The position numbers and the translations under genes were made by a program. A DNA stretch of 64,000 nucleotides from Trachythela sp. YZ-2020 (lineage: Eukaryota > Cnidaria > Anthozoa > Malacalcyonacea > Clavulariidae). The stretch is taken from assembly GCA_016169945.1 (NCBI GenBank), contig JADLSH010000185.1:496001-560000 (forward strand), read 5' to 3'. This document shows, piece after piece, positions 32,947 through 43,685 of the stretch. The notes under the pieces were generated by a model. It ran no database searches. It saw nothing but the letters and a program-made list of their open reading frames with translations, and was not told the DNA's origin. Position 1 is the first letter of the stretch; each line of letters starts with the position of its first letter.

Positions 32947-33518
32947 CTATATATAAAAATGTATACAAAATATAGGTCAGGAGTGGTCAATAAAGCAAAG
33001 TTAAAGCCAACCAAGCATTTAAAGTTTCTATATAAAAGTATATACATGTACACTATATACATGCACTAAGTGGTTATCATTGTAGTTTGGGCAATTGGTC
33101 TATGTTTATATATCTTTTTCTTACTTATCACTATTAGTTACGGGAGAGTGCCTCGCATGGGTTTTGAGACCCGTTCGCACTCTTGCCGCTTGGATGTTGT
33201 CATCCAATACAGTTGTTAAAACAAAACAAAACAAATACACAAATCCCAAGTGCCAAATAAAACAAATTTACGAAAAAATGACCTTAAAGACTATGCTGGC
33301 ACGTCAATGACATATTAAAGAAACGTACACCATATTTACCACTTAAAATTATTTATTTACCTCTTCAAAATCCTCACTTTTGCTTCACGTTTTATCTACG
33401 ACGCCAAAACTCTTGTTTTGAAGTTCTCGACGCTGTGGACGACGAGCAACTTGAGAGCCACGCATGCGCACTTCAAAAAATATTGCAAATTTACTTCCGG
33501 TCGCCGTTCTAGATTCTT
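32947..33518. other. right non-coding end of the Harbinger element
   Basis: Presumed promoter side of the Myb-like gene. The segment 33400-33480 is relatively GC rich for this window. No other gene was found. Confidence 0.5.
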
Positions 33519-33542
33519 GACGTCGTAGATCTTAAGCTATCT
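33519..33542 (-). repeat. Harbinger right terminal inverted repeat
   Basis: Reverse complement of 22701-22724 with no mismatch, followed by the AAT target duplication. Confidence 0.93.
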
Positions 33543-33625
33543 AATTCCTGCCAGAGGACCTAGTGTTGCATTTTTCGCAACCGTTCCTGGTTAGGTCTTA
33601 AAATTGTGTATATATCTACTCACTT
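33543..33625 (+). repeat. tRNA-like SINE, 3' half and tail
   Basis: AATTCCTGCCAGAGG completes the T-arm and acceptor stem of the 5' half at 22638. CCTCTG and CAGAGG pair. It is followed by tttttcgcaaccgttcctgg, also found in reverse orientation near 50120, which marks it as SINE body. Confidence 0.8.
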
Positions 33626-33960
33626 GGATTATCCACCAAAACCCAGTATTCTAGTTTAAAAATCTTTCATTTGATCAGTATACTGTCTTAACATATTTAT
33701 TGCTTATGGTATGATCCGTTCTTTAGCAGTTCTTACAAACTTATGTGGAGTGTAGAATATCAGAATCAGTGTTTATAGACATAAATTATACATCAGCGTT
33801 TACATCATGTTTTCCAAAATTATTGGTTAAGTTTGTACCATTATTTGTGCCGTTTGTTTTTTATAGAAATATAGACTTGATCATGAAATGCGATTGACTG
33901 TTAAATGATTTTTCAGCATATATTTATATATAGAAATCGTATACTGTGCACTCTGTTGCA

Positions 33961-34303
33961 GCGTGTCGTATACAGCGGACAAGGAAAATCAATCTCCGAT
34001 TAAAGACCTCCAAAAGGAGAGAAATGTTGTTGAATCTTCAAAGCTTTTACTATTTCTTAATGCAAACGAACTTATTGATATATCAGATATGATTTATGAC
34101 GGCAGCCGATTTAAATGGCTGGGAAACTTGGATTCTCTAAAGGAAGTTACGACTGATGTCTTTGGCCTCCACGGCAAATGGAGTTCGCCTGGCGGTTCCT
34201 CAAAGAAGTTCACTAGTACAACTGTCGAGTTTAGTTTTACATGGCATCCTGATAAACAGAATTCGTTACTATTCCGAGGAAAAAATGGGTATTTACAGTA
34301 GTT
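33961..34303 (+). CDS. possible exon or mobile-element ORF, unrecognised
   Basis: A good acceptor-like site (actctgttgcag) precedes an open frame of 113 codons without an initial ATG. It reads ADKENQSPIKDLQKERNVVE, then LLFLNANELIDISDM, KWLGNLDSLKEVTTDVFG, and GGSSKKFTSTTVEFSFTWHP, ending at a TAG. The composition is that of a real protein and not a shadow frame. The last block, with alternating hydrophobic residues and a WHP turn, resembles a small beta-rich segment. The LINE begins shortly downstream in another frame, so this may be part of an upstream mobile-element ORF. No function is proposed. Confidence 0.35.
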
Positions 34304-34335
34304 ACAATCCCTTACAATCTCGCTAACCTAATTAA

Positions 34336-35699
34336 CTAGGTGTTTCTTACACCTATGAACAATTTCAATCCTTTACCTTCAACCAATCCGCAAATCGCAA
34401 TTAACGGGGAATCACTTGATTTTCGAATTACCGAATTTTCTGCTTTAAGAAACTGGCAACGTTAAATCCAAGTAAGGCTGGTGGACCCGATCGCAGATAT
34501 TCTGGCTTCTCCTATATCAGATATTTTGAACAGTACCTTTAATGAAGCTCATGTTCCCCAGTCATGGAAGCAGGCGAATATTATTCCAATTCCAAAAGAG
34601 AAACCAATAAGAGACGTGAATAAACGTTTGCGCTCAATATCTCTAACACCAATTATATCTAAAATCGCCGAACACTATATATGTCGTTAGTATACTCAAG
34701 CCCTCGTAAGCATGCTTCATTCGTGGAATGGTTCAACAGGTGGAAACGATGCAACGACTGGAATTGTGTTGTTCGACTTCAAGAAAGCCTTTGACCTGAT
34801 TGATCATTATCTACTCCTTAGCAAGTTGGCAACCTATGACATACCCCAACATATCATTATGTCGATCACAGTGGGAATCAGTACAGGCAGGAGTTCCCCA
34901 GGGAACAAAACTAGGTCCTTGGCTATTCGTAATCATGATCAATGACTGGGAAATTGCTGCTTCTGAAATGTGGAAATATGTGGACGATACGAGTGTGGCT
35001 GAAACTGTCGAGAAAGGAAGTGCAAGCTCAATTCAAGATTCCGTTGATGACTTGACCGAACAAGCATTGGCCAATAAATTCCAATTGAATCAAAGTAAAT
35101 GCAAAGAATTGCGGGTTGGTTTTAGTAAATCGAGTACATATTTTGAGCCAATCAAAATTAATGATATTCCCTTGGAGGTAGTAAACTGCGCGAAGATATT
35201 GGGTTTAATTATCTCACACGATCTCAAGTGGAACGAACATGTGTCTGAAATTATTAAGAAAGCAAGAAAGAGACTGTATTTCCTATCACAACTGAAAAGA
35301 TCCCATTTGGATACAAGAGAACGTATCCAGTTTTACACCACCTGTATCAGACCTATTACCGAGTATGCGTGTCCGGTGTTTCACGACAGCCTGACAAAGT
35401 ATTTATCACATGACTTAGAGATGATACAAAAAAGAGCCATGAGAATCATCTTCCCTTGGGTATCATACAACGACGCCTTATCCACTGCAGGTCTTCAAAC
35501 TCTGAATGACAGAAGACAAGAACTGACAGAAAAACTGTTCGAAGATATTGTTACTAATAATGATCATAAATTACACAGCCTACTTCCTCCATACAATTAT
35601 AATGATATTAACTTGAGGAACAATCGCAAGTTTAATGTGTCTTTTAACACACAGCGTTACAAGAACAGTTTTATCAACTTTAACGCATTGAAAATGTAG
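34336..35699 (+). pseudogene. CR1/Jockey-group LINE reverse transcriptase, 3' part
   Basis: Same family as the fragment at 3050. The reading shifts frame several times over 34336-34870: ITEFSALR, ATLNPSKAGGPDR, SWKQANIIPIPKEKPIRDVN, and the motif A block LFDFKKAFDLIDHYLL. From about 34890 to the stop at 35697 a single frame is open: AGVPQGTKLGPWLFVIMIND, the catalytic KYVDDTSVAE, and a thumb and C-terminal region with CAKILGLIISHDLKWNEHV, RPITEYACPVFHDSL and MIQKRAMRIIFPW. An internal loss removes part of the fingers region after ISKIAEHY. The C-terminus looks complete, but no simple-repeat tail is obvious. Confidence 0.9.
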
Positions 35700-35787
35700 T
35701 ATTGTTAGAATATTTTATGATTTTATAATAATCTATACTCAAGCTAAGAATGGTTTAATTAAGGAGGTTGTGAATTTCTGTCGTATT

Positions 35788-35995
35788 AAAGGCCGTTTTC
35801 CATTACGGTCGTTTTGCCCACGTGGGCGAAGCGACCTATTCGAGTCACGTGAATAATCATTCGCCCGAGCGTACCAAATGCTTCTCCGCGAGGAGTAAAG
35901 CGGACAAAAATTCTTACGCTAGACACTTACAGCGCAAGTTGAAACATGTTCGCTCCGCCCGCGCGGCCAAAGCGACCGTAATGGAAAGCAACTTT
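35788..35995. mobile_element. 208-bp MITE
   Basis: Left end aaaggccgttttccattacg and right end cgtaatggaaagcaacttt are inverted repeats of about 28 bp with a few mismatches. The interior is CG rich compared with its surroundings. The short ORF inside is not considered real. Confidence 0.85.
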
Positions 35996-36121
35996 AACAA
36001 CACCCACTGTCTACACTCTTATCTGGATAAAATATATTTTCCTTAACAGTATGGGACGTTTCAATTATACTGCAAATCTAATATTTAGCCCTCGGGTGCT
36101 TATTTGTTTCAGTGCTTGAAA

Positions 36122-36285
36122 GTTGTACGATCAAATTACCTGAAAAATATAACAAGAACTTCGACGTTTCGAGCAAAGGCACTTCGTTTGGAAGTTAGTA
36201 ACTTAGGAAGTTAAAGACAAAGAGTCTTCGCTCAAAACGTCAATGTTCTTGTGTTTTTGTTATATTTATATTAGATTTGATCCTA
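36122..36285. repeat. imperfect foldback
   Basis: gatcaaattacc...aacaagaac...gacgttt...gagcaaag is mirrored by ctcaaaacgtcaatgttctt...ttagatttgatc. One arm-like copy also occurs at about 14420-14460. Confidence 0.6.
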
Positions 36286-36640
36286 CAAACCATCAAGCAT
36301 ATCGTTTATATTATCGCTACTTAATAAATATCTTTCTCTACAATGAGGGGCGCTATTAGAGAAGGAAATTATCTTTAATAAATGTGACATGAGTGATGAA
36401 TCATAAAAGATTGCTAATTTTAATTCAATTTAAGAGAACTAATAAAAGCCTGCTCTGGGACCTTAAATCGCCTTAAATCGAGGCTAAAAATTGGCGAAGT
36501 TTCTCTTAAATCGCCTAATCTCGCACTAAATCCCTAAAATACCTTTTGCCTTGGAGGGGGGAGGGGTGTTCTGGTTGTCTATTTCAAACAAGTATGGGGA
36601 GGAGGACTTATTCGATGGGGCTTGCTGGAGGGAGGGGCTT

Positions 36641-36826
36641 AACCGAAACACAGGACGTTACATTTTTATTGATTGCAGCCGTAACACAGGAAGTTACATG
36701 CTTATTGAATACAGCCAAAACACAGGAAGTTACATGCTTATTGAATACAGCCAAAACACAGGAAGTTACATGCTTATTAATTACAGCCGAAACACAGGAA
36801 GTTACATGCTTATTGATTACAGCTAT
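36641..36826 (+). repeat. 36-bp tandem repeat, about five copies
   Basis: Unit acacaggaagttacatgctt plus attgaatacagccaaa. As 36 is a multiple of 3, each frame repeats; one reads NTGSYMLIEYSQ. A 106-codon frame from 36551 covers it, but no other support for a gene was found. Confidence 0.88.
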
Positions 36827-36833
36827 CTATCGT

Positions 36834-37000
36834 ATGGCAAGTGCACACTCGATAATTTTTTTGTCGAATGACTTTGCACAGTTGATCTGTATTTATGCCC
36901 ACACATCTTGTATTTGTTGCGTGTTATTGGCAGTTTTAAACATTAACACCAACTCAAGTGCACATGCACACCTAAATTTATGTCTTGCACACCCGAGATC
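36834..37000 (+). repeat. inverted repeat arm, pairs with 37975-38140
   Basis: caagtgcacactcgataatt...gcccacacatcttgtatttg...aggtgtgcat-type sequence is mirrored at 37975-38140 with scattered mismatches. The loop of about 970 bp contains the RecQ-like fragment. Confidence 0.85.
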
Positions 37001-37786
37001 TCGTCGAAAACTGCCATACTCTGCAGTCTGGTCCCCTACTAAACCACCTTACCCTGTAATTTATAGGCCCCTCTCCATTTTCAAAAAAGAAAAACATGAA
37101 TACTTGCTCATTTAAATTGATGTATTGTTCTGGAAGTTCAAATTTGAAGCCCCCAGATCGCCGGAAACGGCCGTTTCAGAGTCTTATCTACCTCTTTTAG
37201 TAAGCTTGTTCAGCGAACTAAGCTGTTTCCATCATTTTCATGAAAATTATTTTATTCTTTGGGGGGGCCGAAAGATATTCTGGCCCCCTCTCATATAATA
37301 TTGGGGGGGGACGCCACCCACCCCCACTGAGTTCATGTCATTCACAATAGTCGTATAGTAATTATAAAATAGATCAAATGTTGAAAACAGACTGATTCTT
37401 TCCATCCTGACTTTTCTGTTTGAATATGATGGTTCCTATATCATATTATATACTTATGCTTGATAGTATGTAGCCTGCGTGGCAGGCGTTCTATTGTGGG
37501 GGAGCGAGTTTTGTTTAGAGCACACGCTTTTTTTGAGAGCGCGCGCAAGGTGAGAAGTTAGGGGGGGAGGAGAAAAAGCGAAGGGAGAGGCGAAATGTAC
37601 GCCTGCCCAAATCCTATTCATAAACGAGACAAGGCTAAAACAAATACGACTGGAAATTATAGTAACACCTCTTCAAATAACCAATGAAAAAACGCTGCGG
37701 AACTTAGTGATGATTGAGCACTAACGCTCCGGAAGTTGATGTTAATTAATGTACCTGAACATCGCAGGCAGGATAATTTTTGTCTT

Positions 37787-37987
37787 TCAATGCCACACGG
37801 AAAACCTGATTTTTACGCTCTCTGCCGATGCAAACAGAAGTTGTGGTGGATTCTGAAATACTTTGGCTAATTTCGTGTCAGTAAGTGAACATGCAGTCAT
37901 TCCAAGAGACTGTGCTTCAGCAATCTGGTCTTTCATAATGCTCTCCAAAGGACATACCACAATACTACAGCTATCTCGGGTGTGCAA
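37787..37987 (-). pseudogene. RecQ-family DNA helicase fragment
   Basis: A minus-strand frame of 67 codons reads CSIVVCPLESIMKDQIAEA, the motif Ia region of superfamily 2 RecQ helicases (PLxSLMxDQ), followed by LGMTACSLTD and NPPQLLFASAESV, the stretch before motif II. No Walker A or DEAH box is in the same frame, so only a short internal piece is present. RecQ-like helicases are host repair enzymes, but cnidarian genomes also carry element-associated copies. Its position between inverted-repeat arms suggests a captured exon, though it may also be a remnant of a host gene. Confidence 0.6.
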
Positions 37988-38140
37988 GATATAAATTTAG
38001 GTGTGCATGTGCACTTGAGTTGGTGTTAATGTTTAAAACTGCCAATAACACGCAACAAATACAAGCTGTGTGGGCATAAATACAGATCAACTGTGCAAAG
38101 TCATTCGACAAAAAAATTCTCGAGTGTGCACTTGCCATAC
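37975..38140 (-). repeat. inverted repeat arm, pairs with 36834-37000
   Basis: Reverse complement of the arm at 36834-37000, including caactcaagtgcacatgcac read backwards, with a few mismatches and indels. Confidence 0.85.
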
Positions 38141-39932
38141 TCTGCAGTCTGAGTAGGGGAGGGCTTAACAGAGTATTTATGCATCGTATCCTTAAGAATT
38201 GCCTTTATTTATCTGCGACTAAGTATCACAGATATAATTTTCTTGTTGATTTTTCATATATACTCTAGCTTTTGTACAATTCCTTTCCCACATTTTTAAA
38301 ACGATAGTCCCCAGTTGAATTCCGAATATATTACGGAAGTTGGCGACGATTTACATGTGCGAACAATGTTGAACAACATTGCGAACAGCATATTTAATTT
38401 CATGTTGTGAACGAGGTAAGTCATCTTTTAATCTTGATTTTTACTGGAAATCCTTGATGGAATGTTAACATAGTTGTACTATTAAATCATGTTCTTTAAA
38501 AATACACATATAAACCGTGTTCGGTTGCAGTTTTCGCGGTGTATTTTTTTTTTAATGAAAAAGACATAAATTATTCATCTGGCCACAGCATATTGATATA
38601 TTGCAAAATGCAAAAGGTAAACACTGTGCATATATATAATTTCTCTTGTAAACAATGGTCAATAGAAAATAATGAATAATGGAAAAAAGTCGCATGTGTT
38701 TTCAGAATTGTCCGGAAGCAAATCTATGACTTTCATTCCCATGGCTTTACAAATGCACAACATTTAATATTTTATGTGAACAACAATAACATTTAACAGT
38801 GTTGAAACTTACATAAAACTGATAAACCACAGCTTGAACATAGTCAACTTTTATAGTCAGCCTTGTCCGGTTCACATTTTATTGCAGGCAAATAATAAAT
38901 TATGTTTTCATTGAACATGTTGGAAATATTTATCTCATAAATGTCATATTAGGCCGTATTCTGTGGCACGTTATCGTTCAGTTTCGTTGCCCGGGTTCGG
39001 GCACTACTTTAAAACAAGATAAATAATTAGGATAAATCATACAAAATACAAATCCGCTTGTTTGCACTTCTAAAAACCTGCAGTTTTCGAGTATTTCTTC
39101 TTCGAAAATTCAAGAAATCAACATATTTCGCAATCGATCGCCGCCATTTTTTTGAGGGTACTTGGTGTAATATGCACTATATATAGTGTATTTCGTGGTT
39201 CTACATTGATTTTTACATGAAGTTTCCAAAACATCCGCTGACATAAAGTAAATATGGCGTTTCAGAATTATTGTTTTTTAGTCATTTTGATGGGGAAAAT
39301 GACAAAATTTTAGCGATGTTTCGTTCCAAAAGTTGTTTGGATTGACAAAATATATGGACAAAATATATGGTTATCGCTTGACGGGCTTCAAAGGGATGTT
39401 GCGTGGAGAAATTTTCATTTTTATTCGCGGTAATGTGAGGGAATATATAAAGTGACAATACTAGTGAAAACATTTACAGTGGAAACTCTGTTTAATTGTT
39501 TATTACTGGCAGAGTCTGCAGAGGTCTTGGGAGATTCAATATAGAACTTTTCTTTGTGATGAAAACTGTCTGGTATCAGAGCCTGTGTTGTGGTAAATCC
39601 TGTTCCGTACAGACAGATGCAAAATGGTGACATATACATTCATCAACAGAACAACAACAACATGGAACATTCTTCCTGATGAACTCATACCTTAGCCTTA
39701 TCCAGATTTAAATCGCTACTTTATGTATATATATGTGGACCACAGGGGGGGGGACATGTCATCCAGACAATCTCCAGCTCTTGATTGGAGAGTGTCCAGC
39801 CAGCACCAACACTGAGACCATGATGCTGTTTGAAAATTGCTCTGTTGATATGTTGGAAAAGGCTGTCGCAGGTTGGGGGCGAGAAATCATCTGAACATTT
39901 TCTGGATTTAAAACAGTCTATCTGTCATATCC

Positions 39933-39992
39933 TAGCCTGTGTTCCAGTCCACTACACCATTGTGTGTGTAAAGTGGACTGGAACACAGGCTA
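39933..39992. repeat. perfect 21-bp hairpin
   Basis: tagcctgtgttccagtccac(t) at 39933-39953 pairs without mismatch with 39972-39992 across an 18-nt loop. Confidence 0.9.
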
Positions 39993-40151
39993 TCATATCC
40001 TTGCTTGAGTGTGTTGAGTGCAAGTGTAAGACAGGGTACATGTACATGTTGTGATTGCCGGAATAAAACAGGAATTAATGAAGATGAGGAAGATTATGAT
40101 ATGACTCATTTTGATGAGGAAGAAGAACTTGCAGATTCTGATGATTTGTGA
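39990..40151 (+). pseudogene. C-terminal remnant, Cys-rich then acidic
   Basis: Two adjoining frames read LECVECKCKTG and TCCDCRNKTGINEDEEDY, and the second ends HFDEEEELADSDDL with a stop at 40149. A cysteine cluster followed by an acidic tail is common at the end of cnidarian transposon-encoded proteins. Upstream sequence from about 39775 (LIGECPASTNTETMM) may belong to the same gene but is interrupted by the hairpin and stops. The protein family is not identified. Confidence 0.35.
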
Positions 40152-40521
40152 CTCTGGTTGAAAGAGCAAACTTCAAATTCTAATTTGTATATTATTAAAG
40201 GAACGAACTCATTCTCACCAAACAGGATGTGCATATAGGGTAGCTGACTAGGTGAACATGCTACAAAATCCAAGGAATATTTTTTTAATTTAATTTAACT
40301 TTGCCACATAAAGGAGTGTCAGGGACTCAGGGTCACCACAACAGTATACACCAATTACTGCAGGCCCTATAACAAATACTATATAAATATACAATTATAA
40401 GAACAACAGGAGAGTTACTACAAGCAGTATTACATTTTAAACAGGTTCATAGTTTATATTTATGGCAGTATTGTAATATACGTATTAAAGTAGCAAGTTA
40501 AATCTAGATAATACATCAGTT

Positions 40522-40942
40522 AATTCTAGCATTGCCATCCCCCCCTGGGCATTTGCACCTATTTTTCTCTAAGTGTACAATTCTCTGGGGCTGGGCAGGA
40601 AAAGTGCAACAATGCCCCACCCCGGGGCAAAGAAATTATGCCAACTGCTGGCCCTGGGGCACACCAACACATATATTTGTCAGGATATGAGTTTTACATT
40701 CTTAATTAAATAATGTTTAACTTTGTAAAGATGAGCAAGTTTTGCTTCACAAGTTCTATTTGTTTGTGTGTATGACACAAATACTTTCATCCATATTCAT
40801 GGCAGTGCACATGTTCACTGCAGCTGCTGCAGAAACCACAATAATTTGCCCGGCCCAGGGGAACGTTTGCAAGTACTAATGCCTGGTCCCTGCACAACAA
40901 AAGTTTGCAAATGCCCAGGGGGGATGGGACAATGCTAGAATT
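40522..40942. mobile_element. 421-bp MITE inside the foldback element
   Basis: Left aattctagcattgccatccc and right gggatgggacaatgctagaatt are inverted repeats continuing through ccccctgggcatttgca. No ORF. It lies in the loop between the foldback arms, so it is younger than or co-mobilised with that element. Confidence 0.85.
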
Positions 40943-42067
40943 GATTGAAATATAAGGCTAATTATACTGTTGAATGTTCCATGTTGTTGTTGTTGTTGTT
41001 GTTCTGTTCATCTGTTGATGAATGTGCATGTCACCGTTTTGCATTTTCCATCTATACGGAATAGGATTTCCCACAAGACAGGTTCTGATACCAGACAGTT
41101 TTCATCACAAAGGAAATTCCTATATTGAATCTGCCAAGACCTCTGCCAGTGATAAAAATACATAAAATGTTTTCACTAGTATTGTCACTTATACCCACTC
41201 ACATTACCGCGAATAAAAATGAAAATTTCCCCACGCAACATCCCTTTGAAGCCCGTCAAGCGATATCCATATATTTTGTCAATCCAAACAACTTTTGGAA
41301 CGAAACATCGCTAAAATTTTGTCATTTTCCCCATTATCAAAATGACTAAAAAACAATAAGTCAATAACTCTGAAAGCCATATTTACTTTATGTCAGCGGA
41401 TGTTTTGGAAACTTCATGTAAAAATCAATGTAGAACCACGAAATACACTATATATAGTGCATATTACACCAAGTACCCTGAAAAAAATGGCGGCGATCGA
41501 TTGCGAAATATGTTGATTTCTTGAATTTTCGAAGAAGAAATACTCGAAAACTGCAGGTTTTTAGAAGTGCAAACAAGCGGATTTGGACTTTGTATGATTA
41601 ATCCTAATTATTTATCTTGTTTTAAAGTAGTGCCCGAACCCGGGCAACGAATTTCATTTTCTAAGCGACTTTTCGTGCCACAGAATACGGCCTATATCTA
41701 TTGTCATCTTTTATACCAAAACACGACATTTTCATGAATTCAGTTAAATACTTCATGTTAGCCACTACGAAGGAGGGAGCCTTCTCTCAGGATATCCAGC
41801 GGAAATCTATTCTTCAACTTGCGAAACTTTATATAAACTAAATTTTAATGTGGTAAATTATTATAAATACTGTCTTCGAGTGTACTTATATCGAACCATG
41901 ATCGAACATACTAATCAATGTGGAGTTTTACTTATTAAATATACACATGGAAATGAAATACTATATTTGCAACGTAAATTCAAGCTTAATTGGTAAGTTT
42001 AACACATATTATGTAAATTAGTTTGAATAACTATATTTTATAGTACTTCCACATTGGCACACGATCA

Positions 42068-42504
42068 CCAGACTGTAAAGTTTGGAACGCGTTCCCCGCG
42101 TGGAACGCGTTCCCCGCGCAGAATTTTTTTTAACCGCGCATTTTTTGAGGAAACGCTAAAAATCCGCGCAGTTATTTTGAAAATATGACTACAAAATCAG
42201 CGCATTTTCAATACTAAAAATATATCAAATGTTTGTTCACTTGAGCCGCATATTTGTCAACCTTTTCGCTGTATTGTGAGGGTAGGTATTGGATACTGGA
42301 GGACATTTCGCAATTTACCACATCTACCATAAATATCCTGCAATGTCAACTAAATTCCTGAATCCATGTGATGTGGTCGTGGTCTCGTGGACATCATTAC
42401 ATAAGTCAGACCATAAAATATTAAAGCGTTCCTCCTTCAATTCCGCGCAGCTGGCAGGAACCACGGAGACATTCCCCGCGCAAAAATAAAACTTTACAGT
42501 CTGG
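42068..42504. mobile_element. 437-bp MITE with 8-bp target duplication (hAT-like)
   Basis: Ends are CCAGACTGTAAAGTTT and its exact complement. CACGATCA flanks both sides (42060-42067 and 42505-42512). An 8-bp duplication with a C-A-G-type terminus fits hAT-derived MITEs. The interior has gcgttccccgcg repeats near the left end and ccccgcgc near the right end. Confidence 0.92.
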
Positions 42505-42705
42505 CACGATCACATGTTTATATTCTGTTCCCTTACAATTTTCAAAATATTTATAAGGCAATCAGGCATTTGGAAATGGTCAAAATAACGGATAGCAACC
42601 CCATGGGGTGCACTAAAATTTTTGTCGCCCCGACATACCAGCCACAGCCCACAACCCTGATTTTCCCGAATTCCGATTGAGTGTAGTATAGTACACTTCA
42701 ATTCA

Positions 42706-43685
42706 AGAATAACTACTTACTAACCGAGAGTGAGGGCTGTACGGGAGAATATTAAGCCGAGGTCTTGCTGTATTGACCGAGCGATAGCAAGGTCAATACA
42801 GCAAGACCAAGGTTTAATATTCTCCCGTACAGCCCGAACGGTCTTACAGCCCGAACGGTCTTACAACTAGTAAGTTGTTTATTATATGGCAATTGATTAA
42901 TTGAGTAGTTATTTGTAACAGTTGAAAACATTCGCAGATTTGTCATGCGAAAGCAAAGATCAAAGTCCAAAAGCCGGTTCATTTTCAAAATGTCAATATC
43001 ATTCGTACAAATGCATCTGGCTAAGTAAAACACTACTACATACAACACTTTTTTATAAAATATTAACACAGAAATAGAGATATTTAATAATGTAATAACA
43101 GTTTTTGGAAAATAGCAGAAAACAACTCGGAAAACAAGCTGCTAGTTCAACTCTTTTGATAATTCATTTTTTGTTTACTCTTTAGGATTTAAATTAATAA
43201 ACAAAAGCTGACTACGAAATTATCTAAAAATACCTAAGACTGTGTCGCTGTTTTAAAGTTATACTTTTTTCAAATGTTTTAAAAAAATTTTAAATTCCTT
43301 CTGGCTTATTACAAGCGATTTTTTTAGACCTTCGTATTCTCAAAACACAAACAATTCTCAGCGACTACAGTTGCAGAGTCTAAAAATTTTGTAAAAATTT
43401 ACCTTTCTTCGATTTAAGCAAACCAAACTTGATAATAGAATGCTAACCATGGTTCAATTTCCTATTTTTCCATTTGTGGTTGTTATTTTCTCCGTTTTGG
43501 AGTATTTAAAAAGATTTCTTTCAGAGCTCATTTTCTTGTCTAAAACGCGGCTTTTCTTCGTAGGGCAATAAAAATTGCCTATTGCCTGTGGGCAATACGG
43601 GAAAATCCTGCATCGTCAGCGACCAATCAGATTGCGAGATTCACCAAAACAAGCACTTGCCATATGATAATACATGTTATTATAT
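42706..43685 (+). mobile_element. hairpin MITE family, long copy B
   Basis: Starts with taactacttactaaccgaga-type sequence like copy A at 16461. It holds the ggtcttgctgtattgaccga hairpin (about 42740-42830), a duplicated gtcttacagcccgaacg block and tttattatatggca, and ends cttgccatatgataat. At about 980 bp it is three times copy A, with no convincing ORF in the extra sequence. Confidence 0.7.

Larger units (their letters stand above)
22701..33542 (+). mobile_element. Harbinger (PIF/Harbinger) DNA transposon with nested elements
   Basis: The ends are 24-bp perfect terminal inverted repeats beginning AGATAGCTTAAGATCTACGA (22701-22724 and 33519-33542). Both are flanked by AAT (22698-22700 and 33543-33545), matching the 3-bp target duplication known for this superfamily. 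Between them lie a DDE transposase on the plus strand (22870-24391) and a Myb-like gene on the minus strand (32946-32221), the usual two-gene convergent content of Harbinger. The 10.84-kb length is explained by nested insertions: at least one MITE at 24426-24710, a hairpin MITE at 25298-25430 and a Ngaro-like retroelement at 25434-32212. The flanks rejoin into a tRNA-like SINE. Confidence 0.92.
38951..41693. mobile_element. 2.74-kb foldback element with arms of about 720 bp
   Basis: Left arm 38951-39671 and right arm 40972-41693 are inverted copies, starting aggccgtattctgtggcacg and ending with its complement. The arms differ at scattered sites and by small indels (for example a duplicated acaaaatatatgg in the left arm). 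The 1.3-kb interior holds the end of a possible coding region (to 40151), a perfect 21-bp hairpin and a MITE. The related copy at 15745-16305 lacks this insertion. Confidence 0.88.
38190..42045 (+). repeat. dispersed repeat copy interrupted by a foldback element
   Basis: Outer parts (38190-38260, 38750-38950, 41695-42045) match the reverse complement of 15745-16305. The block at 38270-38740 and the insertion at 38951-41693 have no counterpart there. Confidence 0.75.

Noticed and set aside
35822..36046. 74-codon ORF
   Set aside because: It lies within the 208-bp MITE and its flank.
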